The notes: generated by a model not told the origin, from the letters alone. Counted from the stretch's first letter, positions 26,274-36,362 are shown. The stretch is DNA of 64,000 nucleotides from Bacteroidetes bacterium UBA1947 (GCA_002336915.1 DDET01000019.1:49667-113666), one strand, 5' to 3'. Translations and numbers: made by a program.

Positions 26274-27425
26274 ATGGCAATATTTGAGAGCATGAACCGT
26301 TTTAAGAAGCGTATGGAATGGAAAAAATGGCTGGGCACAGCGGCAATATGCTGCTGCTGTATGGGCTTACATGCACAGGTTACCGGCGGCGAGCGAGCGA
26401 TGGAATTTCTGCGCCTTTCCAATTCGCCTCATGTCTCCGCATTAGGCGGCCTCAATGTTTCCTCCACTTCCGATGATATTGCCTTTGCCTTGCAAAACCC
26501 TGCGCTGATGCGCCCGGGCCTGCACAACCAGCTTGGTTTAAATTACAATGCTTATTACGCAGGTATAAGCCTCATGAACCTGCAGTATGGTTATAATATC
26601 GACAAAATAAAAACTGCACTTGCATTTGGCGTTCAATACCTTAATTATGGCTCCATCATTCAAACCGATGATGTAGGTAACCAATATGGTACCTTTCATG
26701 CCAGCGACTTTGCGCTATCAGTTGCAGCATCACGCAGCTATGGCACGCACTGGCGTTACGGGGCCACCCTTAAGTTTGCACACTCCACCCTATACGATAG
26801 TAAAGCCAGCGCAGTACTGGCCGACGTAGGCGTTAATTACTACGACAGTAATTCGCTGGTGGATGTAGGCATCGTGGCAAAGAATATGGGCTTCTCATTG
26901 CATAATTATACTAAAGGCAATAGCGAGCCACTCCCCTTCGATCTGCAGCTGGGTATCCAGAAACAGTTCAAGCATTTGCCACTGCGTTTATTTGCTACGG
27001 TGCATCATTTATACGAGTGGGACATCCGCTATGATAATCCTGCGGACGTACAAACCAACATCCTATCCGGCACAGATACCAGCACCAAAAAGAAAAGCTA
27101 TTTCGCCGATAAACTGTTTCGCCATTTTATATTCGGCGCAGAGTTTACATTGGGCAAGCGAATTGCATTATCCGCATCGTATAACCAATTGCACCGCGGC
27201 GAGCTTGCTGTAAAAGACCATTCGGCAATGGCAGGTTTCTCCTTCGGGCTGGGTGTCAATCTCAACAAGTTCCAGGTGCACTACGCACGTGTCTATTATT
27301 CATCGGCAGGTGCTTATAATGAGTTTGGGCTGAACATGGCCCTGAATAAGCTCTTCGGCCTGGGTAAAGGCGGGGAGAAGAAGAACTGGAATACTGTGTA
27401 TCCTGATGAAATGGCACGTCAATAG
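26274..27425 (+). CDS. porQ: Type IX secretion system protein PorQ
   Basis: A 383-residue outer-membrane beta-barrel protein has a signal peptide that ends at GLHAQ (about residue 35). It may start at the second or third Met (26292 or later), which would give a shorter leader. The mature start TGGERAMEFLRLSNSPHVSALGG and the DDIAFALQNPALM block are characteristic of PorQ. PorQ belongs to the attachment complex of the T9SS, with PorU, PorV and PorZ, which processes and anchors cargo. The window has several cargo genes but no other T9SS machinery gene. Confidence 0.9.
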   Translation: MAIFESMNRFKKRMEWKKWLGTAAICCCCMGLHAQVTGGERAMEFLRLSNSPHVSALGGLNVSSTSDDIAFALQNPALMRPGLHNQLGLNYNAYYAGISLMNLQYGYNIDKIKTALAFGVQYLNYGSIIQTDDVGNQYGTFHASDFALSVAASRSYGTHWRYGATLKFAHSTLYDSKASAVLADVGVNYYDSNSLVDVGIVAKNMGFSLHNYTKGNSEPLPFDLQLGIQKQFKHLPLRLFATVHHLYEWDIRYDNPADVQTNILSGTDTSTKKKSYFADKLFRHFIFGAEFTLGKRIALSASYNQLHRGELAVKDHSAMAGFSFGLGVNLNKFQVHYARVYYSSAGAYNEFGLNMALNKLFGLGKGGEKKNWNTVYPDEMARQ

Positions 27426-27427
27426 TT

Positions 27428-28195
27428 CTACCGTCGCTTCGGGTAGTTAAAAAGAATACATCCCAGTATCGGAAAAAGAAAAATAGCCACTGTTATCACA
27501 GAGGTGAAAATATCTGCATTGTGCCCTGATAACATTATGCTCAACTGTGAGCCGGGCATATAATGTTCGCTGAGCGACAGTACCAATTTAAGGCCAAGGA
27601 TACCCAGTACTGTGAATGCTGATGTTTCGAGGAACGGGTAATGCGTTAGCAGCCTTACAAAACCCTGTGCCACAAAACGCATGGTGAGTATACCGATAAA
27701 AACCCCTACCCATACCAGTATGATATTGTTGGTGAAGGCCACCGCAGCAAAAACATTATCCAGCGAAAAGACCATGTCCATTAGCTCCACCATAAGCACA
27801 GTGGCCCAGAAAGGCCCTGTCACTTTTATCAATTGCCTGTATAGCCAGTTGCCTTCTTTTATTACCTCACCTTCTTCCTCTTCTTTATTCTTCGGCTTAA
27901 TAAAATATTTGATGCAGAGGTATAAAAGATAAACACCTGCCAAAGGTTTTAACCACCATACCTTTATCAGGAAGGAGGCAAAGAGCAAACTGATACCTCT
28001 GAAAATATAAGCCCCAATGATGCCGTAGCGCAATGCTTTACCACGTTCGTTCTTGCTTAGCTTTATTACCATCGTGGCCAGCACTGCAGCATTATCCACC
28101 GATAGCAGGCTTTCGATAAGAACAAGATTAAACACAATAGCTAGCGAAGCCCATGGCTTGCTTGTTATTTCATGTAATAATTCGGCTAATGACAT
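27428..28195 (-). CDS. TerC family integral membrane protein
   Basis: A 255-residue protein has seven or so TM helices. The sequence ESLLSVDNAAVLATMV (about residues 28-43) and its second-half counterpart ELMDMVFSLDNVFAAVAF carry the acidic residues in the membrane that define TerC proteins. A charged loop KPKNKEEEEGEVIKEGN links the halves. Members have been linked to tellurite resistance and metal ion export, especially Mn2+, but this one cannot be assigned. It is convergent with porQ, the stop codons being 2 bp apart. Confidence 0.87.
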   Translation of the reverse strand: MSLAELLHEITSKPWASLAIVFNLVLIESLLSVDNAAVLATMVIKLSKNERGKALRYGIIGAYIFRGISLLFASFLIKVWWLKPLAGVYLLYLCIKYFIKPKNKEEEEGEVIKEGNWLYRQLIKVTGPFWATVLMVELMDMVFSLDNVFAAVAFTNNIILVWVGVFIGILTMRFVAQGFVRLLTHYPFLETSAFTVLGILGLKLVLSLSEHYMPGSQLSIMLSGHNADIFTSVITVAIFLFPILGCILFNYPKRR

Positions 28196-28226
28196 TTATT
28201 CTTTCTCCCTGTTCAAAGTTAACTGT

Positions 28227-28466
28227 TTAGTCCCTTTCTGCTTCTTCTATTGCATCACTAACAGCCAGCACAAGATTGTCAGGTAATTGTAATTCTTCCT
28301 GGGGCACCGTATCATACCTGCCCAGTACCGACCATCTCATATAAAAACGCGGGTATCCTTTAATATTCACTTCATAATACCTGCCGTCGGGCCTTACCTG
28401 CGACAAGATCACGGCAAGTACCTGTTTGCCATCAAAATTTACCTGTACCGAAAAGTTCTTCTTCAT
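28227..28466 (-). CDS. Small hypothetical protein, 79 residues
   Basis: I place the start at 28466, MKKNFSVQVNFDGKQVLAVI. A purine-rich AGGATATAAG lies just before it, and the extension to 28544 looks like non-coding sequence. The product has a short beta-rich N-terminus that resembles small proteins of the form VxPxxRPDGRYYEVNIKG and ends with an acidic tail, DAIEEAERD. It is soluble, without signal peptide. It lies 31 bp upstream of the TerC gene on the same strand and could share a transcript with it. Confidence 0.6.
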   Translation of the reverse strand: MKKNFSVQVNFDGKQVLAVILSQVRPDGRYYEVNIKGYPRFYMRWSVLGRYDTVPQEELQLPDNLVLAVSDAIEEAERD

Positions 28467-28875
28467 CTTATATCCTATAAATGTCCTTCTGCGCAATAAT
28501 AATGTAAGAGTAATGATTTTTGCCACTTTATTAACCAAATGCAATTATTTCAAAGACCGATTTCCTTAAATACACCCCGGCTTTTCGCCTATACTCCTCT
28601 ATTATTTGAATAATAGCCATACTATTTTAATATTTACTTTATGCCGGGATCATGCCCCTACCCTGCGACAATCCCTTGATCTATAAATTTATTTGTAAGA
28701 ATTGTAACCTTTTGTGACTTGATACCGATACATAATTTTAAAGTATTATTCCCAAAAAAACCTTCATCTTAAACATTTATTTACCAACGAATGGTGTCAA
28801 ACCTCCGTCTATAATTGTAACAGACCATTAAATATAAACTAACCATTGATAACAGTTTAAAAGCCTTGAAACCAG
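28467..28875. other. AT-rich divergent intergenic region
   Basis: Between the 79-residue gene and the HTH gene there is no coding sequence. A perfect palindrome CTATTATT-TG-AATAATAG at 28599-28616 could be an operator, for instance of the neighbouring HTH protein. GTAACCTTTTG near 28700 partly resembles a -7 box. Confidence 0.45.
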
Positions 28876-29205
28876 ATGAATTTAGGAAAAGCAATAAAAT
28901 CCGTAAGAAGGCAATTGGGAATAACTCAATATGAACTCGCCGAGATTTGCCTTATCTCTCAAACATCGCTTTCACAGATAGAGACAGGGGTAAAAAGGCC
29001 AAGCCAGCGTACCATGAAAAAAATATGTGCGGCTTTCGAAGTGCCTGAATCAGTTTTGTACATCCTTGGCATGCAGGACACCGATGTTCCTGAAAGCAAG
29101 CGTGATATATATGCCATGCTATTTCCATCCATACAAAGCCTCGCTTTGCAGATGGTGACAGTGGAGCACACTAAACTATTGAACGGCGAGCTCGCTGAGC
29201 ATTAA
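28876..29205 (+). CDS. XRE-family helix-turn-helix regulator
   Basis: A 109-residue protein has a Cro/CI-type HTH over residues about 5-60: LGKAIKSVRRQLGITQYEL, the recognition helix ISQTSLSQIETGVKRPSQRT and LYILGM. A C-terminal extension of about 45 residues has no recognised domain and could serve oligomerisation. The upstream region of about 400 bp is AT-rich and includes an 18-bp palindrome, so autoregulation is plausible but not shown. Confidence 0.85.
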   Translation: MNLGKAIKSVRRQLGITQYELAEICLISQTSLSQIETGVKRPSQRTMKKICAAFEVPESVLYILGMQDTDVPESKRDIYAMLFPSIQSLALQMVTVEHTKLLNGELAEH

Positions 29206-29213
29206 TTATAAAA

Positions 29214-29244
29214 GTACCTGCATCATATTGCATGATGCAGGTAC
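29214..29244. terminator. 13-bp hairpin between convergent genes
   Basis: GTACCTGCATCAT (29214-29226) pairs perfectly with ATGATGCAGGTAC (29232-29244). It follows the HTH gene by 8 bp and the minus-strand gene 29263-29574 by about 20 bp. On the minus strand TTTTAT follows. A bidirectional terminator role is likely, though T-tracts are short. Confidence 0.65.
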
Positions 29245-29262
29245 CCTATTGTGATCCATATT

Positions 29263-29574
29263 TTATTGTATTACACCGGCTACTTTGCCTATTTGCAAAA
29301 GTATTTTCTCCGTTGTTCTCAGGATATTACCAGGAGCGTTCAGCTCCTTTTTTATTAGGGGTATCTCATCGTTATCCGCAGTAATGTTGGCAGCAGGTTG
29401 CCCCTGCCCTGCCGGCACTACATGGGCCACGGCTACATTACCGCCCATGTTTTTATGCAGCCCGCCCGTTACTTCATCCCAGTTAATAACGGCCATGCTC
29501 AAAAAATAGAGCAATAAAGACCACAGTAGTGATTTACTGATAAACGTTAGCTTTTGTAGTACACCCTTTCTCAT
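29263..29574 (-). CDS. Hypothetical membrane-anchored protein, 103 residues
   Basis: The N-terminus MRKGVLQKLTFISKSLLWSLL leads into one TM helix (about 14-31), followed by an extracytoplasmic part of about 70 residues without recognised domain. The mature part contains HVVPAGQGQPAANITADNDE and a helical end, RTTEKILLQIGKVAGVIQ. It could be a small periplasmic protein retained by an uncleaved signal. It has no co-directional partner within 100 bp. Confidence 0.5.
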   Translation of the reverse strand: MRKGVLQKLTFISKSLLWSLLLYFLSMAVINWDEVTGGLHKNMGGNVAVAHVVPAGQGQPAANITADNDEIPLIKKELNAPGNILRTTEKILLQIGKVAGVIQ

Positions 29575-29673
29575 ATACCATGATTTTAGGACAGAAAAAT
29601 TGCTGTTATAAATTTCCGCTTATTCAATGCATCCGCTTATACCCCAAAAAGGGGGATATTTATCCCCCCTTAC

Positions 29674-32190
29674 TTAGTTTTTCACAAATTTAGCATAATA
29701 ACCCTCGCAGGCCAGGAAATAAGTACCCGCCGGCCAGTTACGGGTATCTATGTTCACAACTGCGCTTCCGCTCGTTCTTACACTTTTCACTTCCTGCCCG
29801 GTGATATTATACACTTTCAATAATGCATTACTACTGCCAATGCCCTGCAAATTCACCTGCAGCATATCAGCTACGGGGTTTGGGTATACCTGTATGGCTT
29901 TATCCCTTGCAGCAAAAATTGGCACACGGTTAGGCAAAGTTACAAGGTTGCCCACTTTCATGCCATTGCCAAAGCTGCTCACCCACACCTGGTTCGAATC
30001 GTAGGGATTAAAATAAACACGTTCAGGTTGGCGGAATGGATAGCTGGCTACAAGGGTAAATGCTGGTGTTGCGGTATTCATATTGCTGCTGAAATTGAGC
30101 CCCTGTGTTTCCGTTGTCAGGTAAGCATTGTTGCTGTTGTTCGGGTCAAAGGTGAGTGAGGTAACCCGGTCGAACTGTGAGGCCGTCAGCTTTGACCAGG
30201 ATGTGCCGCGATTGGTTGTTTTATACAAACCACCCTTTGGTCCGCCCGCATTGCCCCAAGCGCTGAACACGCAGGCATACCATGTATTCTGCGTAGCATC
30301 ACTTGGATCCAGTACCACATCTTTTGTCCAGTACTGCATGTTTACATCGCTCTTATCAGCCCATGTGCCCGTTACAGGGTCATAAAGAAATACGCCTGAG
30401 CTCGTTGTCCAGTTGCTGGGGTTCATTCGGCCCGAGAATGTGCACAATACTTTACCGTCATTCAGTACAATTATCGTAGCAGGATGTCCCTCAGCACGTG
30501 AGGGCGAGGGAAGTTTGGTCCACGTGCTGGTGGCATGGCTGCTGAGGTTGCTCGTCATATATATACCACCGATGGTAGTATCGTGGTGGATAACACTTGC
30601 ATATGCTTTGTTTGAATCATTGGGATCTATAGCGATCCAGAATGCGGGGTGGCCAAAGGCATGCACTAATGACCATGTTGCCCCATTGTCCGTTGAATAA
30701 TTTACATTTCCCGTTGCATCTGCTACATCCAGTTGCGCATCCTTCAGTCTCGTGCTCTGGTACATATCATGCACTTTGGATGTGCCTGCATACATAACAC
30801 CGCCGGGTGTTTTTGCTATGCGGTAGGTTGAGTTAACGCTCATGCCCGTGTAACTAAAGCCCCAGCTTTTGCCGCTATCCACACTGCGTATACCACCTAT
30901 ATCGCTGAAGGCTGCGAACATTGTAGAAGGGCTTTGCCAGTCCACCTGCCAGCAGGTAGTATTCTCCAGGCCTATGGAATGATAATATTGTTTCGTTGGC
31001 GTATTGGCATTAGCCGGGTGATCGTCCGAGTTGTTTACGTAAGCTTGTTTCCAGTTGGCACCGCCATCACTGCTCACATGCACAAAACCAAAATCGCCAA
31101 AGAGTATTTTGTTTGCATTGTTCGGTGCTACAGCAATGCCAAATGCCGTTTCGCCCCAGCTCCAGCCCTTATCGCCGTTTTGCCCGCTCCAGCCGGTGAT
31201 GATGTTTTGGTTGCCCGTACTTTTGAACATCTTGCTCCATGTACCACCGCCATTGGTCGATTTGTAAACAAGTGCTGCGCTGCCGTTATCGCTGCCCGCC
31301 AGGTACACGGTATTCACATCATTTGTGGCCATGCCTGTATACATTACAAAGTCTGTAGCGAAATTGATACCCGTTGATGCGGAAGCCCATGTACCGTTGG
31401 CATTGTCCATAATGTAAACACCTTTGGCAAAACCATAGTAATCGTAAGGCATCACACCATTGTATACATCAGCTACATCAGCAGTGATACAGGCAAAACG
31501 CATGGTGCCGCCATTCTTTGCGCCCGAGAAGCTCCAGATCACCTCGCCCGCAGCTATACCCGTCGTGGCCATGGTGCTGAAAGTATTGCCGCTGTTTGTA
31601 GAATAAAGCAGGCCATCGTTGGTGCCTATGTAAATGCTGTCGCCTATGTAAGCTACACCGCCCATGATAATGCCTGCGCCATTGTTGGCAGCCTGCTTCA
31701 CCAGTGTGAAGGTGGCGCCGCTGTCCTGCGAAATAAAGATCTTACCGTAGTAGTTCATCAATAGCTGGTTGGGCTTATTGTAGTTGGCCGCCATGCGGTA
31801 CACCATACCCTCGTTGGCATCAAAGCCGGGCAACTGCGTCCAGCTATTGCCGCCGTTATTGGTCTTTACCGGGTAGCCGTTATTGCCGTCGTTGAAATTG
31901 CAGTAGGCTACATTGGCATTACTGGTGAATTCATAAGTGGAGACATTGAGGCACTGCAATTTGCTGAAATGCAGCTGCGAATATGTGTCGCCAAAATCGG
32001 TCGAGTGGAACAACTCGCTCATATCACAGGATATATAAAATTCATTGTCGTTCGCCGGGTTTATCCTCGGGAAGAACAGTGCCCCGCCGCCACCTACGCC
32101 GCGCGGCGCAAAGCTGGCAGGCTGTGCATGGGCAAGGCTGCCGACACATAAAAAGATTGCGAGGAAGTAAAAAGTAGATCTTATGTTCAT
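29674..32190 (-). CDS. T9SS cargo protein with BNR/Asp-box repeats (sialidase- or xyloglucanase-like propeller)
   Basis: An 838-residue secreted protein has a signal peptide (about residues 1-22, ending SLAHAQ). Asp-box type motifs (SxDxGxTW) occur along the whole body: SQDSGATFT, STNSGNTFS, STNGGGTWSKMF, SSDGGANWKQAY, SVDSGKSWGFSY, STDNGATWSLV and TTNRGTSWSKL. They mark beta-propeller blades as in oligoxyloglucan reducing-end cellobiohydrolases and sialidases. No catalytic residues can be assigned safely. The C-terminus is a type A T9SS domain from VYPNPVADMLQVNLQG to YYAKFVKN. It is divergent from the M1 peptidase genes. Confidence 0.88.
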   Translation of the reverse strand: MNIRSTFYFLAIFLCVGSLAHAQPASFAPRGVGGGGALFFPRINPANDNEFYISCDMSELFHSTDFGDTYSQLHFSKLQCLNVSTYEFTSNANVAYCNFNDGNNGYPVKTNNGGNSWTQLPGFDANEGMVYRMAANYNKPNQLLMNYYGKIFISQDSGATFTLVKQAANNGAGIIMGGVAYIGDSIYIGTNDGLLYSTNSGNTFSTMATTGIAAGEVIWSFSGAKNGGTMRFACITADVADVYNGVMPYDYYGFAKGVYIMDNANGTWASASTGINFATDFVMYTGMATNDVNTVYLAGSDNGSAALVYKSTNGGGTWSKMFKSTGNQNIITGWSGQNGDKGWSWGETAFGIAVAPNNANKILFGDFGFVHVSSDGGANWKQAYVNNSDDHPANANTPTKQYYHSIGLENTTCWQVDWQSPSTMFAAFSDIGGIRSVDSGKSWGFSYTGMSVNSTYRIAKTPGGVMYAGTSKVHDMYQSTRLKDAQLDVADATGNVNYSTDNGATWSLVHAFGHPAFWIAIDPNDSNKAYASVIHHDTTIGGIYMTSNLSSHATSTWTKLPSPSRAEGHPATIIVLNDGKVLCTFSGRMNPSNWTTSSGVFLYDPVTGTWADKSDVNMQYWTKDVVLDPSDATQNTWYACVFSAWGNAGGPKGGLYKTTNRGTSWSKLTASQFDRVTSLTFDPNNSNNAYLTTETQGLNFSSNMNTATPAFTLVASYPFRQPERVYFNPYDSNQVWVSSFGNGMKVGNLVTLPNRVPIFAARDKAIQVYPNPVADMLQVNLQGIGSSNALLKVYNITGQEVKSVRTSGSAVVNIDTRNWPAGTYFLACEGYYAKFVKN

Positions 32191-32360
32191 AAGGCACCGT
32201 TTAAACTATTGGTTAATAAATGAAAATAGGGGACAATTGATATAGACGAGATAAATATGCTGCTCGTTAGCACCCCTATAAAGATAAAAATTAAATTACA
32301 TACTTCAATTTTTATGTTGAATTATTACGTAGCTTTAAACCTCATTTTTAATCATATAAT

Positions 32361-34319
32361 ATGAAGCAGCTTTTGCTCGCAGTGTATGTTTTGTGTTGTG
32401 TGCCTTTGACTTTGCTGGCCCAAGCTGATAAGACCGACATCTCCACCTGCAGCCACTTGAAACGGCACTATAATACAGCAGCTAAACCCACAGTAGCCAG
32501 CCTTGCCGAAAATGACTACGATGTAAAATATGTGAAGCTGGACCTGGCAATGACCAATTTGTCCACCACCTTAAGCGGCAGCGCCACTACCCGGGCTAAG
32601 GTGGTAAGTGCGACAATGCCTGCTTATGTTTTTGAACTGACAAGCCTTTTAACTATCGATTCATTGAAAGTGAATGGTGTAAACAGGGCTGTGACCACAG
32701 TTGATTCCATAAGGACGGTCACCTTGCCAGGCCCCCTTTTGCAAAATGATGTTTTCACCGTGCAGGTATATTATCATGGCACGCCATTATACCCTGCTGC
32801 TTTTTTAGTGGGCATCTTTAATGATGTTTCTCCATCCTGGGGGGCACAGGTCACTTACACCTTGAGCGAATCGTATCACGCGCTTGCATGGTGGCCGGTA
32901 AAGCAATCCCTGACCGATAAAATAGATTCCACCGATGTATGGATCACAGTAGACACTTCGCTGAAAGCGGGCAGTAACGGGCTATTGCAGCATGTAACGG
33001 CTGTTGCCCCCGGCAAAGCACGCTACGAATGGAAAGAACGCTACCCTATTGACTATTACCTTGTATCGGTAACGATAGCTCCCTATGTCGACTATTCTTA
33101 TTACATGCACTTCTCGAACAGCAATGACTCTATGCTGATCCAGAATTATGTGTACAATAATCCCGCTACACTTCCTTTCTTCAAAGATGTTATCGACTCT
33201 ACAGGCATGATCGTGGATTACTTCTCAACCATTTACGGCCGTTATTATTTCTGGAAAGAAAAATACGGGCATTGTATGGCGCCCATCAGCGGTGGCATGG
33301 AGCACCAGACCATGACCACGCTGGGCAATTTTCATACTACCCTTACCGCCCACGAGCTGGCGCACCAATGGTTTGGCGATAATGTTACTTGTGCATCCTG
33401 GGCCGACCTTTGGTTGAACGAGGGCTTCGCTACTTATTCCGAATACCTCTACGTCCGTCATTTCTGGGGGGCCGATTCCGCCTTCCTGTATATGAACGGC
33501 ATACAGAACAATGTATATCCCGATCCTTCGGGCAGCGTTTACATAGTTGACTCACTCAACGAGGCCAGGTTATTCGATGGCCGCCTTACTTACAATAAAG
33601 GAGGCTCCGTTTTGCACATGCTGCATTTCCTTGCAGGCAGCGACAGCGCTTATTTCCTCATTTGCAAAAATTACCAGCAGCAGAATAATTATGGGAACGG
33701 TACCACTACCACTTTGAAAAATGTTGCGGAGACGGTACTGAACCGGAACCTCGATGTCTTCTTCGATCAATGGATCTATAAAGAAGGTTGGCCCATATAC
33801 GATGCAGTTTGGGCGCAGGGCGGCAGCGAAGTGTATGTGCGTCTTAACCAAACCACATCTATGCCCTCCTCGCAAACGCTCTTTGCCACACCCATCGAGT
33901 TAAAGTTTACTTCAGCTACCGGCGATACCACGATCAGGGTCGACAACCTGTACAACATTCAGCATTTTCAATTCCATTGGGACAAAACGGTCACTGGCAT
34001 GCAGGTCGACCCAAATCGCTGGCTGTTAAGGCAGGTGAACTCCGTGGTCAACGATCCTGCGCTCCTGCATGTAAGCAGCCTTGCAAGACATGGCCTGTAC
34101 ATATATCCCAATCCCGCAACATACTATTGGGAACTAAGTGATCTGCCTGCCAATACCGGGCTGCAACTGGCCGATATGACCGGCCGCATAGTATGGCAAG
34201 GTAATACATTGAATGCCTACAGTATGAAAGTGCCGGCAGGCTCCTTACCTGGCGGAATTTATATCTTGCAGCTAACGGGACAAAACAAAACAACGTCTGT
34301 AAAACTAATAAAACAATAA
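32361..34319 (+). CDS. M1 family metallopeptidase with T9SS sorting domain (copy 1)
   Basis: A 652-residue exported zinc peptidase has a signal peptide ending LTLLAQ (about residue 20) and an N-terminal beta-sandwich domain. The gluzincin motif is HELAH(331-335) with Glu332, and the third zinc ligand Glu354 in LWLNEGFATYSEYLY. A Tyr in RLTYNKGGSVLHML fits the transition-state Tyr region. The exopeptidase motif reads GGMEHQ where GxMEN is expected, so its Asn is His here. The C-terminal sorting domain (YPNPATYYWELSDLP to KLIKQ) marks T9SS export. It ends 7 bp before its paralog. Confidence 0.9.
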   Translation: MKQLLLAVYVLCCVPLTLLAQADKTDISTCSHLKRHYNTAAKPTVASLAENDYDVKYVKLDLAMTNLSTTLSGSATTRAKVVSATMPAYVFELTSLLTIDSLKVNGVNRAVTTVDSIRTVTLPGPLLQNDVFTVQVYYHGTPLYPAAFLVGIFNDVSPSWGAQVTYTLSESYHALAWWPVKQSLTDKIDSTDVWITVDTSLKAGSNGLLQHVTAVAPGKARYEWKERYPIDYYLVSVTIAPYVDYSYYMHFSNSNDSMLIQNYVYNNPATLPFFKDVIDSTGMIVDYFSTIYGRYYFWKEKYGHCMAPISGGMEHQTMTTLGNFHTTLTAHELAHQWFGDNVTCASWADLWLNEGFATYSEYLYVRHFWGADSAFLYMNGIQNNVYPDPSGSVYIVDSLNEARLFDGRLTYNKGGSVLHMLHFLAGSDSAYFLICKNYQQQNNYGNGTTTTLKNVAETVLNRNLDVFFDQWIYKEGWPIYDAVWAQGGSEVYVRLNQTTSMPSSQTLFATPIELKFTSATGDTTIRVDNLYNIQHFQFHWDKTVTGMQVDPNRWLLRQVNSVVNDPALLHVSSLARHGLYIYPNPATYYWELSDLPANTGLQLADMTGRIVWQGNTLNAYSMKVPAGSLPGGIYILQLTGQNKTTSVKLIKQ

Positions 34320-34326
34320 ACCGGTT

Positions 34327-36288
34327 ATGAACCTCAAAAAAAGCCTCCTGCCAATTCTGCTGCTTCCTTTTGCTATGCAATTGCATGCACAGGATGCTGA
34401 TCCGGCTATACTCTGTTCTAAGTCGCAAAAGCAGCACAGTACCGCTAATAAAGGGACGATTGCTACGCCGGAAGAAGATTATTATGATGTTCATTACCTG
34501 AAGTTCAACCTGAACATGAATGACACCAGCATGTACACCAGGGGCAATGTAACTACCTATGCTACGGTAACCGCTGCCACTATGAACGTATATGCATTTG
34601 AGCTGGATTCTACCCAAATCATCGACTCGGCAAAATTCAACAACACACTGATATCGGTACAGACGACAGGTGGCTGGATAAGGAAAATGAATTTGCCCAC
34701 TACCCTCAACCAGGGCGATGCATTTAGCGCACAGATATTTTATCATGGCTACCCGCTGCCCGCACAACCGGGATTTTTCAGCGCCATGACGCATGCTATT
34801 ACAGGTACAGGAGTGGAAATGCTCTACACCGTTAGCGATCCTTACGTAGCACGTAGCTGGTGGCCCTGTAAGCAGTCTGTGTTGGATAAAATAGACTCGG
34901 TAGCTATGTCAGTTACAGTACCCGCGGCGCTGAAATGCGGCAGCAATGGCCTGCTGGAATCTGTTACCACACCTGCCCCGGGCTTCAAACAGTTCAACTG
35001 GAAGACGCACTACCCAATACAGTACTACCTCATATCCATAGCCATCGCTCCCTATTTCGAACATTCATTTTACATGCATTTCGATAATAGTCCCGACTCG
35101 ATGCTCATCCAGAATTACTTCTATGATTCTGCCACCTTCGTACCTGCGTACCAGGCCAATTTCGACAGCGTAGCTCAGATGATCAATTACCTTTCAAGTC
35201 TCTTTGGTAAATATCCCTTCTACAAAGAAAAGTATGGCCATTGCTACACTACCCTGCCCGGTGGCATGGAGAACCAGACAATGACTACTATCGGCGTTAC
35301 AAGTACCAACCTGATATGTCATGAGCTGGGCCACCAATGGTTTGGCAACCATGTAGGCTACGACAACTGGCACGACGTATGGCTCAGCGAAGGCTTCGCT
35401 ACCTATTGTGAGCAGCTATATTATAGTCATTTCTGGAGCCCCGCCACAGGCCAGGCTTACCGTACTTCGCAGTACAACAATGTGATGGGTGCAGCAGGCG
35501 GCAGGGTTTATATTGATGACACTACCAGCGTCAATACGCTCTTCGATGCAAGGCTGGTGTATAAAAAGGCCGCTGCGGTGATACATATGCTGCGCTTCCT
35601 TGCACCCAGCGATAGTGTATTTTTCGATGTGCTGAAAACATACCAACTGCAATATGCCTTCGGCAATGCATCACCCGCCAACCTGCAATCGATAGCTGAA
35701 GCCGCATACGGGCAAAGCCTGAGTACTTTCTTCAACCAATGGATAATGGGTGAGGGCTACATAAAATACAATGTGCGCTGGGCGCAGGATGGCAATATGG
35801 TTATGATAAAGCTGCTCCAGACCACCTCCATGCCATCTTCCGTGCCACTGTTCATTACACCGGTCGAAATAAAGCTGCATACTACCCAGGGCGATACGGT
35901 CTTTAAATTTTACAACGATCAGCCCACGCAGTATTATTACGCTACCTGCAACGATTCTGTGCTGAGCATCACCATAGATCCCAACGAATGGATACTGGAT
36001 AAAGTGCAATCTAACGTACATGATCCATCATTGCTCGGTATCAATGAAGCAAAGCTGGCTGAGTTCAAAGCCTTTCCCAATCCCACAAAAGACGATTGGA
36101 ACATCGAGCAACTGCCTGCAAATACAGACCTTGTGCTCACAGATATCAGCGGAAAAGTGCTCTGGCGCGGCAACAGTAAGAGCGGCAATATGGTTATTCC
36201 CGGCAGGCAGCTGCCTACCGGCCGCTATACGCTGCAGTTAAGCAATAGGAAACATAATACCGGCACACTGCAACTGGTGCATTGGTAA
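34327..36288 (+). CDS. M1 family metallopeptidase with T9SS sorting domain (copy 2)
   Basis: A 653-residue paralog of the gene 7 bp upstream has a signal peptide ending MQLHAQ. It keeps the canonical GGMENQ and HELGH(332-336) with Glu333, plus Glu355 in VWLSEGFATYCEQLY. The LVYKKAAAVIHMLRF block matches its neighbour. The sorting domain begins FPNPTKDDWNIEQLP and ends TLQLVHW. The two enzymes are about the same length and co-linear, so this is a tandem duplication. They are probably co-transcribed and end at the strong terminator at 36309-36348. Surface or secreted aminopeptidase activity is likely. Confidence 0.92.
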   Translation: MNLKKSLLPILLLPFAMQLHAQDADPAILCSKSQKQHSTANKGTIATPEEDYYDVHYLKFNLNMNDTSMYTRGNVTTYATVTAATMNVYAFELDSTQIIDSAKFNNTLISVQTTGGWIRKMNLPTTLNQGDAFSAQIFYHGYPLPAQPGFFSAMTHAITGTGVEMLYTVSDPYVARSWWPCKQSVLDKIDSVAMSVTVPAALKCGSNGLLESVTTPAPGFKQFNWKTHYPIQYYLISIAIAPYFEHSFYMHFDNSPDSMLIQNYFYDSATFVPAYQANFDSVAQMINYLSSLFGKYPFYKEKYGHCYTTLPGGMENQTMTTIGVTSTNLICHELGHQWFGNHVGYDNWHDVWLSEGFATYCEQLYYSHFWSPATGQAYRTSQYNNVMGAAGGRVYIDDTTSVNTLFDARLVYKKAAAVIHMLRFLAPSDSVFFDVLKTYQLQYAFGNASPANLQSIAEAAYGQSLSTFFNQWIMGEGYIKYNVRWAQDGNMVMIKLLQTTSMPSSVPLFITPVEIKLHTTQGDTVFKFYNDQPTQYYYATCNDSVLSITIDPNEWILDKVQSNVHDPSLLGINEAKLAEFKAFPNPTKDDWNIEQLPANTDLVLTDISGKVLWRGNSKSGNMVIPGRQLPTGRYTLQLSNRKHNTGTLQLVHW

Positions 36289-36308
36289 CAGCATATTCTG
36301 ATACCCTG

Positions 36309-36348
36309 TAAAAAAAGTCCCCCGGTTCAACCGGGGGACTTTTTTTAC
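36309..36348. terminator. Strong bidirectional terminator
   Basis: AGTCCCCCGG pairs with CCGGGGGACT around TTCAA (36316-36340), flanked by seven A residues on the left and seven T on the right. It ends the M1 peptidase transcript on the plus strand and can also end the minus-strand gene 36363-36557. Confidence 0.95.
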
Positions 36349-36362
36349 ACTAATATCTTACA

